Shown: positions 24,393 to 33,001 of the stretch, one piece after another | Layout of the letters: every line of letters starts with the position of its first letter | Numbering within the stretch: the stretch's first letter is position 1 | Source of the DNA: Anderseniella sp964390445 | GTDB lineage: Bacteria; Pseudomonadota; Alphaproteobacteria; Rhizobiales; Aestuariivirgaceae | DNA length: 64,000 bases | Direction: 5' to 3' | NCBI GenBank assembly: GCA_964390445.1 | Contig: CAYMJJ010000005.1 | Span: 1-64,000 of the forward strand | The notes under the pieces: model-generated | The model's input: only the letters and a program-made list of their open reading frames with translations | The model's database searches: none | What the model was told of the DNA's origin: nothing | Translations under genes and position numbers: made by a program

Positions 24393-25760
24393 ATGTCGGA
24401 TATTGCTTGCATTGTGCTTGCGGCGGGCATGGGCACGCGCATGCGTTCTGCCATCCCGAAGGTATTGCACAAGGCCGGCGGGCGTACTTTAGTCGGCCAC
24501 GTGGTATGCGCCGCTCGCGACATCGGTGCCAAACGCATTGTCGCGGTCGTCGGTGATGACGCCAGCGGCATCGAGGCTGAAATCAAGTCGCATGTTCCCG
24601 TGGCCTCGATCGCCATCCAGGCGCCCGCGCGCGGCACCGCAGATGCGGTTTCGGTTGCCATGCCTGCTCTAGAGGATTTCAACGGTACGGTGCTGGTGCT
24701 GTTCGGCGCAGACCCGCTGATGCGCGAGCAGACATTGAATGTGATGACATCTGTCGTCGGTGGTGGCGCGAAGCTGGCTGTTCTTGGTTTTCACGCAGCT
24801 GATCCAACAGGTTACGGCCGTTTGTTGACAACGGCAGACGGCAATTGCGTTACTGCGATCCGTGAACATGCTGATTGCTCGGCGCAAGAACGTGAGATCA
24901 CCCTGTGCAATTCGGGCGTCATGGCTTTCGACTCAGGTCTGCTGAAGCAATTGCTGCCACGAATCGGCAACAACAACGCTAAGGGCGAGTTTTACCTGAC
25001 CGACATCGTGCAACTTGCCAGTGAAGCGGGTGAGAGCGTCGCGTTGGTGACATGTCCTGAGAGCGAGGTTCAGGGCGTCAACACGCGTGCTGAACTGGCT
25101 GCAGTCGAGGCTGAGTTCCAACGGCGCTACCGTGACAAGGCGATGGCCGAGGGTGCAACGCTGATTGCGCCGGAAACGGTGTTTCTGTCCGTTGATACGG
25201 TTATCGGCACTGACGTTGTTATCGAACCGAACGTGGTGATCGGCAACAACGTCACCATTGGCAATAATGTCGTGGTTCATTCGTTCTGCCACATCGAGAA
25301 TGCCGTCATCGGTGAGGGCGTGGAGCTCGGGCCTTATGCTCGCATCCGGCCAGGCACGAACCTTGCGAGCAAGGTCAAGATCGGTAATTTCGTCGAGATC
25401 AAGAATGCCGCCATTGAGGAAGGTGCCAAGGTGAACCACCTGAGTTATGTCGGTGATGCGCGCGTCGGCGAAGGCGCCAACATCGGGGCAGGCACCATCA
25501 CGTGCAATTACGACGGCTTTTTCAAGCACCATACCAATATCGGGGCAGGTGCATTCATCGGCTCCAATTCGGCACTGGTGGCGCCGGTATCCATAGGTGA
25601 CGGCGCATATGTCGGCTCCGGCAGCGTGGTGACCAGGAATGTCGAGCCGGGCGCATTGGCGGTAGCGCGCGGTCAGCAGGAGAACCGTGAAGGCTGGGCG
25701 GCGCGCTACAACAAGGCGCAAAGTGCCCGCAAGAAACAGGCAGCGGCCAAAAAGGGATAA
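24393..25760 (+). CDS. glmU: Bifunctional GlcNAc-1-P uridylyltransferase / GlcN-1-P acetyltransferase
   Basis: GlmU acetylates glucosamine-1-phosphate and then couples it to UTP to make UDP-GlcNAc, the precursor for peptidoglycan and lipid A. Residues 1-230 are the uridylyltransferase domain with the LAAGMGTRMRSAIPKVLHK nucleotide loop, and 250-440 are the left-handed beta-helix with hexapeptide repeats such as VIGNNVTIGNNVVV and the NLASKVKIGNFVEIKNA and GAGTITCNYDG acetyltransferase motifs. The length of 455 residues is standard. glmS follows after 6 bases, so the two consecutive enzymes of UDP-GlcNAc synthesis are in one operon. Confidence 0.97.
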   Translation: MSDIACIVLAAGMGTRMRSAIPKVLHKAGGRTLVGHVVCAARDIGAKRIVAVVGDDASGIEAEIKSHVPVASIAIQAPARGTADAVSVAMPALEDFNGTVLVLFGADPLMREQTLNVMTSVVGGGAKLAVLGFHAADPTGYGRLLTTADGNCVTAIREHADCSAQEREITLCNSGVMAFDSGLLKQLLPRIGNNNAKGEFYLTDIVQLASEAGESVALVTCPESEVQGVNTRAELAAVEAEFQRRYRDKAMAEGATLIAPETVFLSVDTVIGTDVVIEPNVVIGNNVTIGNNVVVHSFCHIENAVIGEGVELGPYARIRPGTNLASKVKIGNFVEIKNAAIEEGAKVNHLSYVGDARVGEGANIGAGTITCNYDGFFKHHTNIGAGAFIGSNSALVAPVSIGDGAYVGSGSVVTRNVEPGALAVARGQQENREGWAARYNKAQSARKKQAAAKKG

Positions 25761-25766
25761 CGCAAG

Positions 25767-27593
25767 ATGTGCGGAATTATCGGCATACTGGGTACTGAAC
25801 CTGTTGCCATGCAGCTGGTCGAGGCGCTGCGTCGGCTGGAGTATCGCGGCTACGACTCGGCCGGCATTGCGGTACTCGAGAACGGTGAAATCCGGCGCAC
25901 GCGCGCGCCCGGCAAGCTCGACAACCTGTATGCCAAGGTCGCCGGCAACGGCTGCGCGGCTACCACCGGCATCGGTCATACCCGCTGGGCCACCCATGGT
26001 GCGCCCAACGAAACCAATGCCCACCCGCACCAGGCCGGCAACGTTGTCATCGTGCACAATGGCATCATCGAGAATTACCGCTCCCTGAAGGAAGCCCTCA
26101 TTGCTGAAGGCGTGGTGTTCGAAACCGAGACCGATACGGAAGTGGTGGCGCAACTCATCAACAAGAAGCTGGCTGACGGCTGGTCACCACGAGTAGCTGT
26201 CAGCACCACCTTGAAGCAGTTGCAGGGGGCCTTCTCGCTCGGCGTGCTGATCAAGGGCGAGCATGACCTGATGTTCGGCGCACGCCAGGGCGCACCGCTC
26301 GCCGTCGGTCATGGTGAGGGCAAGATGTTCCTCGGTTCTGACGCGGTTGCGCTGGCGCCATTCACCAACCGGGTCAGCTACCTGGACGATGGCGACTGGG
26401 TGATCCTTTCGCGCGCCGGTGCCCAGGTGTTTGACGCAAACGACCAGCCCGTGCAGCGCGCCATCAGCTTTTCGCAAGCCTCGACCATGCTGGTGGACAA
26501 GGGCAACCACCGCCACTTCATGGCCAAGGAAATCGAGGAGCAGCCGGAAGTCATCGGCCACACGCTTGGCGAGTATATCGACTTTGCCACCAGCTCGGTG
26601 CGGCTGCCGGACGATCTGCCGTTCGATTTCAAGACTGTTTCATCGATTACCATCACCGCATGCGGAACCGCGTTTTATGCCGGGCTGACCGCAAAGTACT
26701 GGTTCGAGAAGATTGCCCGGCTGCCGGTCGAGGTCGATATCGCTTCGGAGTTCCGCTACCGCGAAGCGCCATTGCAGGCCAACGGCATCACCATCGTGAT
26801 CTCGCAGTCGGGTGAAACCGCTGATACGCTGGCTGCCGCGCGCTACAGCCTGTCGCAAGGCCAGAAGGTCATGGCTATCGTGAACGTGCCGGAATCCACC
26901 ATAGCGCGTGAAAGCTCGGCCGTGGTGCGCACCTATGCCGGCCCGGAAATCGGTGTCGCCTCGACCAAGGCATTCACCTGTCAGTTGACCGTGCTGGCCT
27001 GCCTTGCCATCGCTGCCGCCAAGGCGCGCGGCACCATCGACACTGTCGAGGAACAGCGCCTCGTGCAGGCGCTGGTGGGCCTGCCGCGCATCATGTCGTC
27101 GATGAAGCCGATGGAAGCCCACATCGAGGAAGTGGCCCGCAAGATCGCAGCCGCCCGTGACGTGCTGTACCTCGGCCGGGGCATCAACTTCCCCATCGCC
27201 ATGGAGGGAGCGCTGAAGCTGAAGGAAATCTCCTACATCCACGCGGAAGGCTATGCCGCCGGCGAACTCAAGCACGGGCCGATTGCCCTGATCGACGAGA
27301 ACGTGCCGGTGGTGGTCATTGCGCCGCGTGACGAGCTGTTCGAGAAAACCATCTCCAACATGCAGGAAGTGGCAGCCCGCGGCGGCCAGATCGTGCTGGT
27401 GACCGACGAGACGGGTGCGGCGGAACACGCCGCAGATGCATTCGAGATCATTGCCGTCCCCGAGGCGGATCCGTTCATCTCGCCGATGATCTATGCCGTG
27501 CCGATGCAGCTTCTCGCCTACCATGCTGCGGTGTTCATGGGCACCGACGTGGACCAGCCGCGCAACCTGGCAAAGTCCGTCACCGTCGAATAA
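25767..27593 (+). CDS. glmS: Glutamine-fructose-6-phosphate aminotransferase
   Basis: GlmS makes glucosamine-6-phosphate from fructose-6-phosphate and glutamine, the entry step of amino-sugar synthesis. The N-terminal MCGIIGILG places the nucleophile Cys directly after the initiator Met. The glutaminase domain contains GIGHTRWATHG, and two SIS domains follow (SQSGETADTLAAAR; GRGINFPIAMEGALKLKEISYIHAEG). The C-terminus DQPRNLAKSVTVE is the family ending. It lies directly after glmU, with AAGGGA upstream of ATG 25767. Confidence 0.98.
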   Translation: MCGIIGILGTEPVAMQLVEALRRLEYRGYDSAGIAVLENGEIRRTRAPGKLDNLYAKVAGNGCAATTGIGHTRWATHGAPNETNAHPHQAGNVVIVHNGIIENYRSLKEALIAEGVVFETETDTEVVAQLINKKLADGWSPRVAVSTTLKQLQGAFSLGVLIKGEHDLMFGARQGAPLAVGHGEGKMFLGSDAVALAPFTNRVSYLDDGDWVILSRAGAQVFDANDQPVQRAISFSQASTMLVDKGNHRHFMAKEIEEQPEVIGHTLGEYIDFATSSVRLPDDLPFDFKTVSSITITACGTAFYAGLTAKYWFEKIARLPVEVDIASEFRYREAPLQANGITIVISQSGETADTLAAARYSLSQGQKVMAIVNVPESTIARESSAVVRTYAGPEIGVASTKAFTCQLTVLACLAIAAAKARGTIDTVEEQRLVQALVGLPRIMSSMKPMEAHIEEVARKIAAARDVLYLGRGINFPIAMEGALKLKEISYIHAEGYAAGELKHGPIALIDENVPVVVIAPRDELFEKTISNMQEVAARGGQIVLVTDETGAAEHAADAFEIIAVPEADPFISPMIYAVPMQLLAYHAAVFMGTDVDQPRNLAKSVTVE

Positions 27594-27639
27594 TTACGCA
27601 GTCTGACGATTTTCGTTCCAGTTTTAGCTAATGTTTAAC

Positions 27640-27665
27640 CATGCTCCAGCATTCTGGGGGGCATG
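27640..27665 (+). promoter_or_regulatory. Hairpin covering the ribosome site and start codon of the TPR-SPOR gene
   Basis: CATGC (27640-27644) pairs with GCATG (27661-27665), and inside it CCAG (27646-27649) pairs with CTGG (27654-27657) around a CATT loop. The G-run that serves as Shine-Dalgarno (27656-27661) and the ATG at 27663 are both in the right arm. The fold would hide the start from ribosomes and may give translational control; this is inferred from the sequence alone. Confidence 0.45.
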
Positions 27666-28982
27666 AAGATACAGTCAGTTGTCATTGCGTCTGTCAGTGC
27701 AGTGTTCCTTGCTACGGGTGTAGCTGTAACCGCCGTCTCAGCCGCTGAAACCAAGTCCCCGGCCGTGCTGATGCAACAGGCCTACACGAACCTCGTTTCC
27801 GGCAAGGCAGAACAGGCCGTTGCCGGATACACAGACGTTATCGACAACGCCTCCACTCCGGTTCAGGACAGGGCGCGTGCACTGCTGAACCGGGCGCTGG
27901 CCTATCAGAAGCTGTCGCGGCAAGACAAGGCGCTGGAGGATTACACATCCGCCATCAAGCTTGATGCGCTCAATGCCAAGACCCGTGCAGCAGCGCTGTA
28001 CAACCGTGGCCTGGCCCACGCGCGCCTGAAGCAGAACTTTGAGGCCGTCGAGGATTTCACTAACGCACTGTATCTTGATCCGCACCTGTCGGAGGCCTTC
28101 TACAGCCGCGCCAACGTGTTGCGTGACAGTGGCCAGTTCGAGTACGCACTGATGGATTACTCCCGTGCCGAGCAGGCCGGGTACCGCCATCCGCATCTGA
28201 CCTGGTATGGCAAGGCCGTGACCTACATGGACCTCGGCCACCGCGATGAGGCAACCGCTGCTTTCCTCAAGGTCTATGGCCTGAAACCCGACTTCAAGGA
28301 AGCCCGCGAGCGGTTGGCCGACCTGGGTGTGGATGTCCCGGCCAACCCGAGCGAGAACCAGATCAAGCTGGCCGTTATCCCGGCGCAGAACCTGATGGCT
28401 GACGACCTTGTGACGGGGTCAACCAGTGCTGCCACCTTGCGTGTTGCCAAGTCCGGGCAGAAGGAGCCTGTGGCACCACCGCCGGCACTGCTGAGTGGCC
28501 TGAAGCCGGTCGCCATGCCAATGTTCGATGTTGCCAGCAACATGACCGCGCCGGTCAAGCCGTTGCCTGCCAGGCCAGAGGCAATCTCTGTTGCAGACGT
28601 GGGGCCTGTGCCGATGGCGCAGCAGACCGCCGAACCGCAAGCCGTCCAGATTGAGCCTGTCAGTGCACCAGCGCCAACCCAGGTCAATCTGGCCGCAGTT
28701 CCAGACAGTGAGCCTGTATCCCAAAAGCTGGAAGGCTGGACCGTACAGCTGGTGTCGCAGCGCGATGCCGAAAGTGCATGGAGCAACTGGACCCGCATCC
28801 AGGACAAGCACGAACGCATTCTCAAAGGCCTCGAGGCTGCCGTGATCAAGGCTGACCTGGGTCAGGAGGGCATCTACTACCGCTTGCGCGTCCACAAGCT
28901 GGACAGCAAGAAGGACGCCTCGGACCTGTGCCGCAGATTGAAGCGGGCCGGAACCAACTGTTTCGTTGCCCGTGCCTCCTAG
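27663..28982 (+). CDS. Exported TPR-repeat protein with C-terminal SPOR domain
   Basis: A 439-residue exported protein. The signal peptide ends near VSAA (about residue 28). Residues 35-215 hold TPR repeats (for example ARALLNRALAYQKLSRQDKALEDYTSAIKLD). A Pro/Ala-rich linker of about 140 residues follows. The last 80 residues form a SPOR domain (GWTVQLVSQRDAESAW ... YRLRVHKLDSKKDASDLCRRLKRAGTNCFVA), which usually binds denuded peptidoglycan at division sites. It lies after glmS, consistent with a cell-envelope role. The TAG stop codon contains the first bases of an inserted MITE-like element; without the insertion the stop would be TAA and the protein the same. Confidence 0.88.
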   Translation: MKIQSVVIASVSAVFLATGVAVTAVSAAETKSPAVLMQQAYTNLVSGKAEQAVAGYTDVIDNASTPVQDRARALLNRALAYQKLSRQDKALEDYTSAIKLDALNAKTRAAALYNRGLAHARLKQNFEAVEDFTNALYLDPHLSEAFYSRANVLRDSGQFEYALMDYSRAEQAGYRHPHLTWYGKAVTYMDLGHRDEATAAFLKVYGLKPDFKEARERLADLGVDVPANPSENQIKLAVIPAQNLMADDLVTGSTSAATLRVAKSGQKEPVAPPPALLSGLKPVAMPMFDVASNMTAPVKPLPARPEAISVADVGPVPMAQQTAEPQAVQIEPVSAPAPTQVNLAAVPDSEPVSQKLEGWTVQLVSQRDAESAWSNWTRIQDKHERILKGLEAAVIKADLGQEGIYYRLRVHKLDSKKDASDLCRRLKRAGTNCFVARAS

Positions 28983-29162
28983 GGTCAGGACTCATTATTG
29001 TGAAGGCAGTGGCGCTGAAAACGGCGATGACGTGCAAGGAATAGCTTGAAGGCCGTAGTGGTACTGCGACCGAGAGCTTTGACGATGCAGGTCGAAGCCG
29101 TGTTCGCGTGCCTTCCAGGCTGGCTCATGCCATTGCCATCAGAATAATGGGGCCTGACCCTA
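28980..29162. mobile_element. MITE-like or IS-remnant element with 21-base inverted ends and TA duplication
   Basis: The 179-base element (28982-29160) begins GGGTCAGGACTCATTATT and its other end, read on the opposite strand, begins GGGTCAGGCCCCATTATT. The ends match at 18 of 21 positions. It is flanked on both sides by TA (28980-28981 and 29161-29162), a target duplication typical of Tc1/mariner-IS630 or some IS5 (IS427 group) elements. No transposase gene is inside, so it is non-autonomous or a deletion remnant. It sits exactly between two convergent genes and supplies part of both stop codons. Confidence 0.75.
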
Positions 29163-29525
29163 ATGGCCTGACGTGGGCCGGCTGACCAGCCAGGCTGCCA
29201 CCGTGGCCATGACTGCGCCCGCCATCCATAGCGCGAAGGCGGGTGCATTCGTTCCAAAGACCATCCAGGCAAGGCTCGCCGACATCATCAGAACGGCGAG
29301 TACCTTTGCCTTCAGCGGTACCGAGCGGTCACGTTGCCAGTCGCGGACATACACCCCGAGCACCCGGTGCTCGACCAGCCAGTGATGAAACGCCGGTGAT
29401 GAACGCGCAAAGCAGGCTGCGGCCAGCAAAAGGAAGGGCGTGGTGGGCAGCAACGGCAGAAAGATGCCGATGACACCCAACGCCACGAAGACACTGCCAG
29501 CCGCTTTCAGGGCAAGGTTTTTCAT
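29160..29525 (-). CDS. DUF454 (YbaN family) small inner-membrane protein
   Basis: A 121-residue protein of the YbaN/DUF454 family. The conserved N-terminal GVIGIFLPLLPTTPFLLLAAACFARSSP motif and the middle HHWLVEHRVLGVYVRDW identify the family. Three to four hydrophobic helices place it in the inner membrane. The function is unknown. I take ATG at 29525 (MKNLALKAAG) rather than the longer in-frame start, since the extra 24 residues are unlike the family. Its TAG stop is formed with the TA flanking the mobile element; the uninterrupted sequence would also give TAG. Confidence 0.88.
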   Translation of the reverse strand: MKNLALKAAGSVFVALGVIGIFLPLLPTTPFLLLAAACFARSSPAFHHWLVEHRVLGVYVRDWQRDRSVPLKAKVLAVLMMSASLAWMVFGTNAPAFALWMAGAVMATVAAWLVSRPTSGH

Positions 29526-29687
29526 TCGGGACCGGTGTGGGCGTGGCGCCGAGGCATATTGAGTGCACTGACCATTTGATTGTCTTGTAGCAGTCAATCC
29601 GGTGCCGTGCTATGGCAGTCGCTGACCGGCGCTCTAACGATCCCCGGCAACCGTTTCAACCGCGATTTCCGGGTTTTTCGTGAACTG

Positions 29688-30449
29688 ATGCTTGGCCGAC
29701 TGCGCACCTATTTCCTGACCGGCATCGTTGTCGCCGCCCCCATCGCCATCACCATCTGGCTGGTATGGTGGTTCGTGTCGCTGATCGACGGTTGGATCAA
29801 GCCGTTTATCCCCAGCGTCTATAATCCAGACAATTACTTGCCTTTTCCGGTGCCGGGCGTTGGGCTCGTGGTGGCCTTGTTCGTAATCACCGTCATCGGC
29901 GCGCTGGCTGCCAACCTGGTCGGCAAGACGCTGATCAACTTTGGCGAACGCACGCTGGACCGGATGCCGGTTGTGCGATCTGTGTACAAGGGCGTGAAGC
30001 AGATCTTCGAGACGGCGCTGTCGTCCGGTTCGGGCAACTTCAGTTCCGTTGGTGTCATCGGCTATCCGCGACCCGGCGTTAATGTTGTGGTGTTTATTGC
30101 CCGCGAGCTTGACTCGGCCGAGATCGGCATGGCCCCGGGCCAGCGCTTCTACTCGGCGTTCATGCCCACCACGCCCAACCCTACCTCGGGGTTCCTGTTC
30201 TTCGTTGAAACGAAACAGGTCACGATCCTCGACATCACGGTTGAAGAAGCTGCCAAGCTGGTCATTTCAGCAGGCCTGGTTACGCCCCAGCAACTGCGCG
30301 AGGCAGGGGCAACGATTGCAAAAGAAGACGACACCATTTCGATACTTACCAGCAGTGAAGCCGCACTCGAACAGCAAGCCAGACGCAAGCCCGTGACCGG
30401 CAATACCCGGAAGGTCTCGACCCCTCCCGCCAGAAAACGGAAGGGCTGA
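29688..30449 (+). CDS. DUF502 family membrane protein
   Basis: A 253-residue integral-membrane protein of the DUF502 family, whose function is unknown. Two transmembrane helices are near the N-terminus (FLTGIVVAAPIAITIWLVWWFVSLID and GLVVALFVITVIGALAANLVG), followed by a soluble part with the family motifs MPVVRSVYKGVKQI and SAFMPTTPNPTSGFLFFV. The C-terminus is Lys/Arg-rich. ATG 29688 (MLGRLRTYFLTG) fits the family start; a longer reading frame from 29580 is possible. It converges on recG with only 4 bases between the stops. Confidence 0.88.
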   Translation: MLGRLRTYFLTGIVVAAPIAITIWLVWWFVSLIDGWIKPFIPSVYNPDNYLPFPVPGVGLVVALFVITVIGALAANLVGKTLINFGERTLDRMPVVRSVYKGVKQIFETALSSGSGNFSSVGVIGYPRPGVNVVVFIARELDSAEIGMAPGQRFYSAFMPTTPNPTSGFLFFVETKQVTILDITVEEAAKLVISAGLVTPQQLREAGATIAKEDDTISILTSSEAALEQQARRKPVTGNTRKVSTPPARKRKG

Positions 30450-30453
30450 GCCA

Positions 30454-32580
30454 TCAGCCAGCAGACAGCAGCCTGATGGCGTCATCACGCTCGAACAGGT
30501 AGAGCAGGGTGCGCAGGGCTTCGCCGCGCTGGGTCTTCAGGCCTGCATCTGTTTCGAGCATCAGCCGGGCATCGTCGCGGGCCACCTGAAGCAGGTCTGC
30601 GTGATCGGCAAGGCTCGCCAGCCGGAACCACGCCATGCCGGACTGGCGCGTGCCCAGTACTTCGCCGGACCCGCGCAACCTCAAGTCTTCCTCGGCGATC
30701 ATGAACCCGTCTTCGGTCTCGCGCATGATCTTCAGCCGCGCCGCTGCGGTTTCGCCCGGCACGCCGTCATACAGCAGCAGGCAGCTTGATGCACCGCTGC
30801 CCCGGCCAACCCGGCCACGCAATTGGTGCAACTGCGCAAGGCCGAAGCGTTCGGCGTTCTCGATGATCATGATGGTGGCCTCGGGCACGTCGACGCCCAC
30901 CTCGATGACCGTCGTTGCCACCAGCACCGAGAGGTCGCCAGCCTTGAAGGCGGTCATTACCGCATCTTTTTCGGCCGGTTTCATGCGCCCATGTACAAGG
31001 CCGGCCTTGTTGCCGAAAACCTGTTTCAGCGCGGCATACCTGGCTTCGGCAGCGGTTGAGTTGACCAGATCGCTTTCCTCGACCAGCGGACATACCCAAT
31101 AGGCGCGCTTGCCAGCCTCAACTGCGCGCGACAACCCGCTTATCACGTCCGCAAGCCGGTCCAGCGGCATGACGCGGGTTTCTACCGGCTGGCGCCCGGC
31201 TGGTTTGCCGACAAGGCGGCTGACGTCCATGTCGCCATAGGCGGTCAACGCCAGCGTGCGCGGTATCGGCGTTGCCGTCATTACCAGCAGGTCACTGGCT
31301 CGGCCTGCCTTGGACTGCAGGGCAAGGCGCTGGTGCACACCGAAACGATGCTGTTCATCAATGATGACGAGTCCCAGATCCTTGAACTCCACGCCTTCCT
31401 GGAACAGCGCATGGGTGCCGATCAGGATGTCAATTTCACCACTGGCAAGCCTTGCCAGTTTCTCCTCGCGTGCCAGCCCCTTGTCGCGGCCTGTCAGCAC
31501 GTCGGCGGTGAGCCCTGCCGCCTGCGCAAGGGGTGCAATGGTGGCAATGTGCTGGCGCGCCAGGATGTCGGTCGGCACCATGAGGGCAGATTGCGTGCCG
31601 GCTTCCGCCGCTGCGGCCATCGCCAGCAATCCGACGACCGTCTTGCCCGAGCCGACATCGCCTTGCAGCAGCCGCAACATGCGAGCAGGTGCCGCCATGT
31701 CTGCGGTGATCTCGGCCACGGCCTCAAGCTGGGCGGGCGTCAGCGAAAACGGCAAGGCGTTGACGATGGCGTCATGCCGGGAGCGGTCACCCTTCAGTGA
31801 TCGCCCTGCCGCGCGCTTCATGTGCCGGCGCACCAGCGCCAATGCAAGTTGGTTGGCCAGCAGTTCGTCATAGGCAAGGCGGCGGCGGGCGGGCATGTGC
31901 GGGTCGAGCACGTCTGCGGTTTCAGGCACGTGAAGTTGCTGCAACGCGTGGTGAAACGCCGGCAGCTTTTGCTGGGCCAGCCAGTGCCGGTCCTGCCATT
32001 CCTCCAGCCTGGGCACATCATCAAGCGCTTCGCGGATCGCCTTGCCCAGCATCTTGCCGGAAATGCCGGCGGTGAGTGGATAGACCGGTTCCAGCAGCGG
32101 CATGCCGGCAAACTGCTCTGCGGTCAGGACATGGTCAGGATGTACGATCTGCGGTGCGCCGCCATACCACTCGATCTTGCCGGAGATGTAGCGTGTCTCG
32201 CCTTCCGGCAACAGCTTTTCCAGGTAAGGCCCATGCGAATGAAAGTACACCAGGGGCAGGTTGCCGGTGTCATCGAACACCTCGACCCGGTAGGGCACGC
32301 GTCTGTTTTGACGCGGCGGCGGGCGATGCTGGCCTATGGTGGCCTCGATGGTGACGATGCCGCTTTGCGGCAACTGCGCTATGGCGGGGCGATTGCGACG
32401 GTCAATCACGCCGGATGGCAGGTGAAACAGCAGGTCGACCAGCCTTGCCGGCATCTGGGCTGCATTCGGGTCAGCCGACTGGGAGCGCACCAGTGGCGAC
32501 AGCAGTTTTTCGACCTTCGCACCAATTCCCTTCAACCGGCTGGCTGCAGCGAAGTAGCGGTTGAGGATTTCCGGTCGCAT
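30454..32580 (-). CDS. recG: ATP-dependent DNA helicase RecG
   Basis: RecG is a double-strand translocase that regresses stalled replication forks and processes Holliday junctions and R-loops. It has 708 residues. The N-terminal wedge domain includes an OB fold (GIVTIEATIGQHR ... YRVEVFDDTGNLPLVYF). The helicase core has Walker A GDVGSGKTV near residue 307, the Walker B box IIDEQHRFG near 405, TATPIPRTL and the C-terminal helicase motifs VATTVIEVGVDVPEA and QLRGRVGRG. The gene is divergent from sdhE-mfd; recG and mfd are often near each other in alphaproteobacteria. Confidence 0.98.
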   Translation of the reverse strand: MRPEILNRYFAAASRLKGIGAKVEKLLSPLVRSQSADPNAAQMPARLVDLLFHLPSGVIDRRNRPAIAQLPQSGIVTIEATIGQHRPPPRQNRRVPYRVEVFDDTGNLPLVYFHSHGPYLEKLLPEGETRYISGKIEWYGGAPQIVHPDHVLTAEQFAGMPLLEPVYPLTAGISGKMLGKAIREALDDVPRLEEWQDRHWLAQQKLPAFHHALQQLHVPETADVLDPHMPARRRLAYDELLANQLALALVRRHMKRAAGRSLKGDRSRHDAIVNALPFSLTPAQLEAVAEITADMAAPARMLRLLQGDVGSGKTVVGLLAMAAAAEAGTQSALMVPTDILARQHIATIAPLAQAAGLTADVLTGRDKGLAREEKLARLASGEIDILIGTHALFQEGVEFKDLGLVIIDEQHRFGVHQRLALQSKAGRASDLLVMTATPIPRTLALTAYGDMDVSRLVGKPAGRQPVETRVMPLDRLADVISGLSRAVEAGKRAYWVCPLVEESDLVNSTAAEARYAALKQVFGNKAGLVHGRMKPAEKDAVMTAFKAGDLSVLVATTVIEVGVDVPEATIMIIENAERFGLAQLHQLRGRVGRGSGASSCLLLYDGVPGETAAARLKIMRETEDGFMIAEEDLRLRGSGEVLGTRQSGMAWFRLASLADHADLLQVARDDARLMLETDAGLKTQRGEALRTLLYLFERDDAIRLLSAG

Positions 32581-32719
32581 CAGGCAGTCCGCACTTTCCG
32601 ATGTGGCGAATACGGCCGGACAGACCGCCAGCCCGGTTGCGTTTCGCGTATGGTTCTTTCATAAACCGGCTGGCCGTGCGAGTTCAAATCGGCCGGTGCA
32701 CAACTTCAACGGATTTTAC

Positions 32720-33001
32720 GTGACGCAATCCCTCGACCCCCGGCGCAAACGGATCATCTGGCGCGCGACCCATCGCGGCATCCGCGAGATGGATTATGTC
32801 GTGGGCACGTTTGCCCGTAAGCGGGCAGCCAGCGCGACGGACGCGGAACTTGCCGAGCTTGAACGCATTCTCGACATTCCTGACCAGGACCTGATGGCGT
32901 GGATGACCGGCGCCTTGCCGGTACCGCCGGAAGCTGATTCGCCGTTACTGCAGCAAATGCTCGCAACCCGCTTTGATGAAACATTTTTTGGAAATCCCTG
33001 A
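32720..33001 (+). CDS. sdhE: Succinate dehydrogenase flavinylation factor
   Basis: SdhE (DUF339, eukaryotic SDHAF2) helps attach FAD covalently to SdhA. The 93-residue protein shows the family core LDPRRKRIIWRATHRGIREMD with the essential RGxxE motif (RGIRE), and DIPDQDLMAWMTG in the second half. The start is GTG 32720; upstream in-frame codons from 32561 would read through the recG-sdhE divergent region and are not family-like. Its TGA stop is followed directly by the GTG start of mfd, with no gap. Its placement between recG and mfd is common in alphaproteobacteria. Confidence 0.94.
   Translation: MTQSLDPRRKRIIWRATHRGIREMDYVVGTFARKRAASATDAELAELERILDIPDQDLMAWMTGALPVPPEADSPLLQQMLATRFDETFFGNP

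Noticed and set aside
24270..27662. A glmS-type ribozyme or amino-sugar riboswitch near glmU-glmS
   Set aside because: glmS follows glmU by 6 bases so there is no room for one; the glmU leader repeat does not match the ribozyme core.
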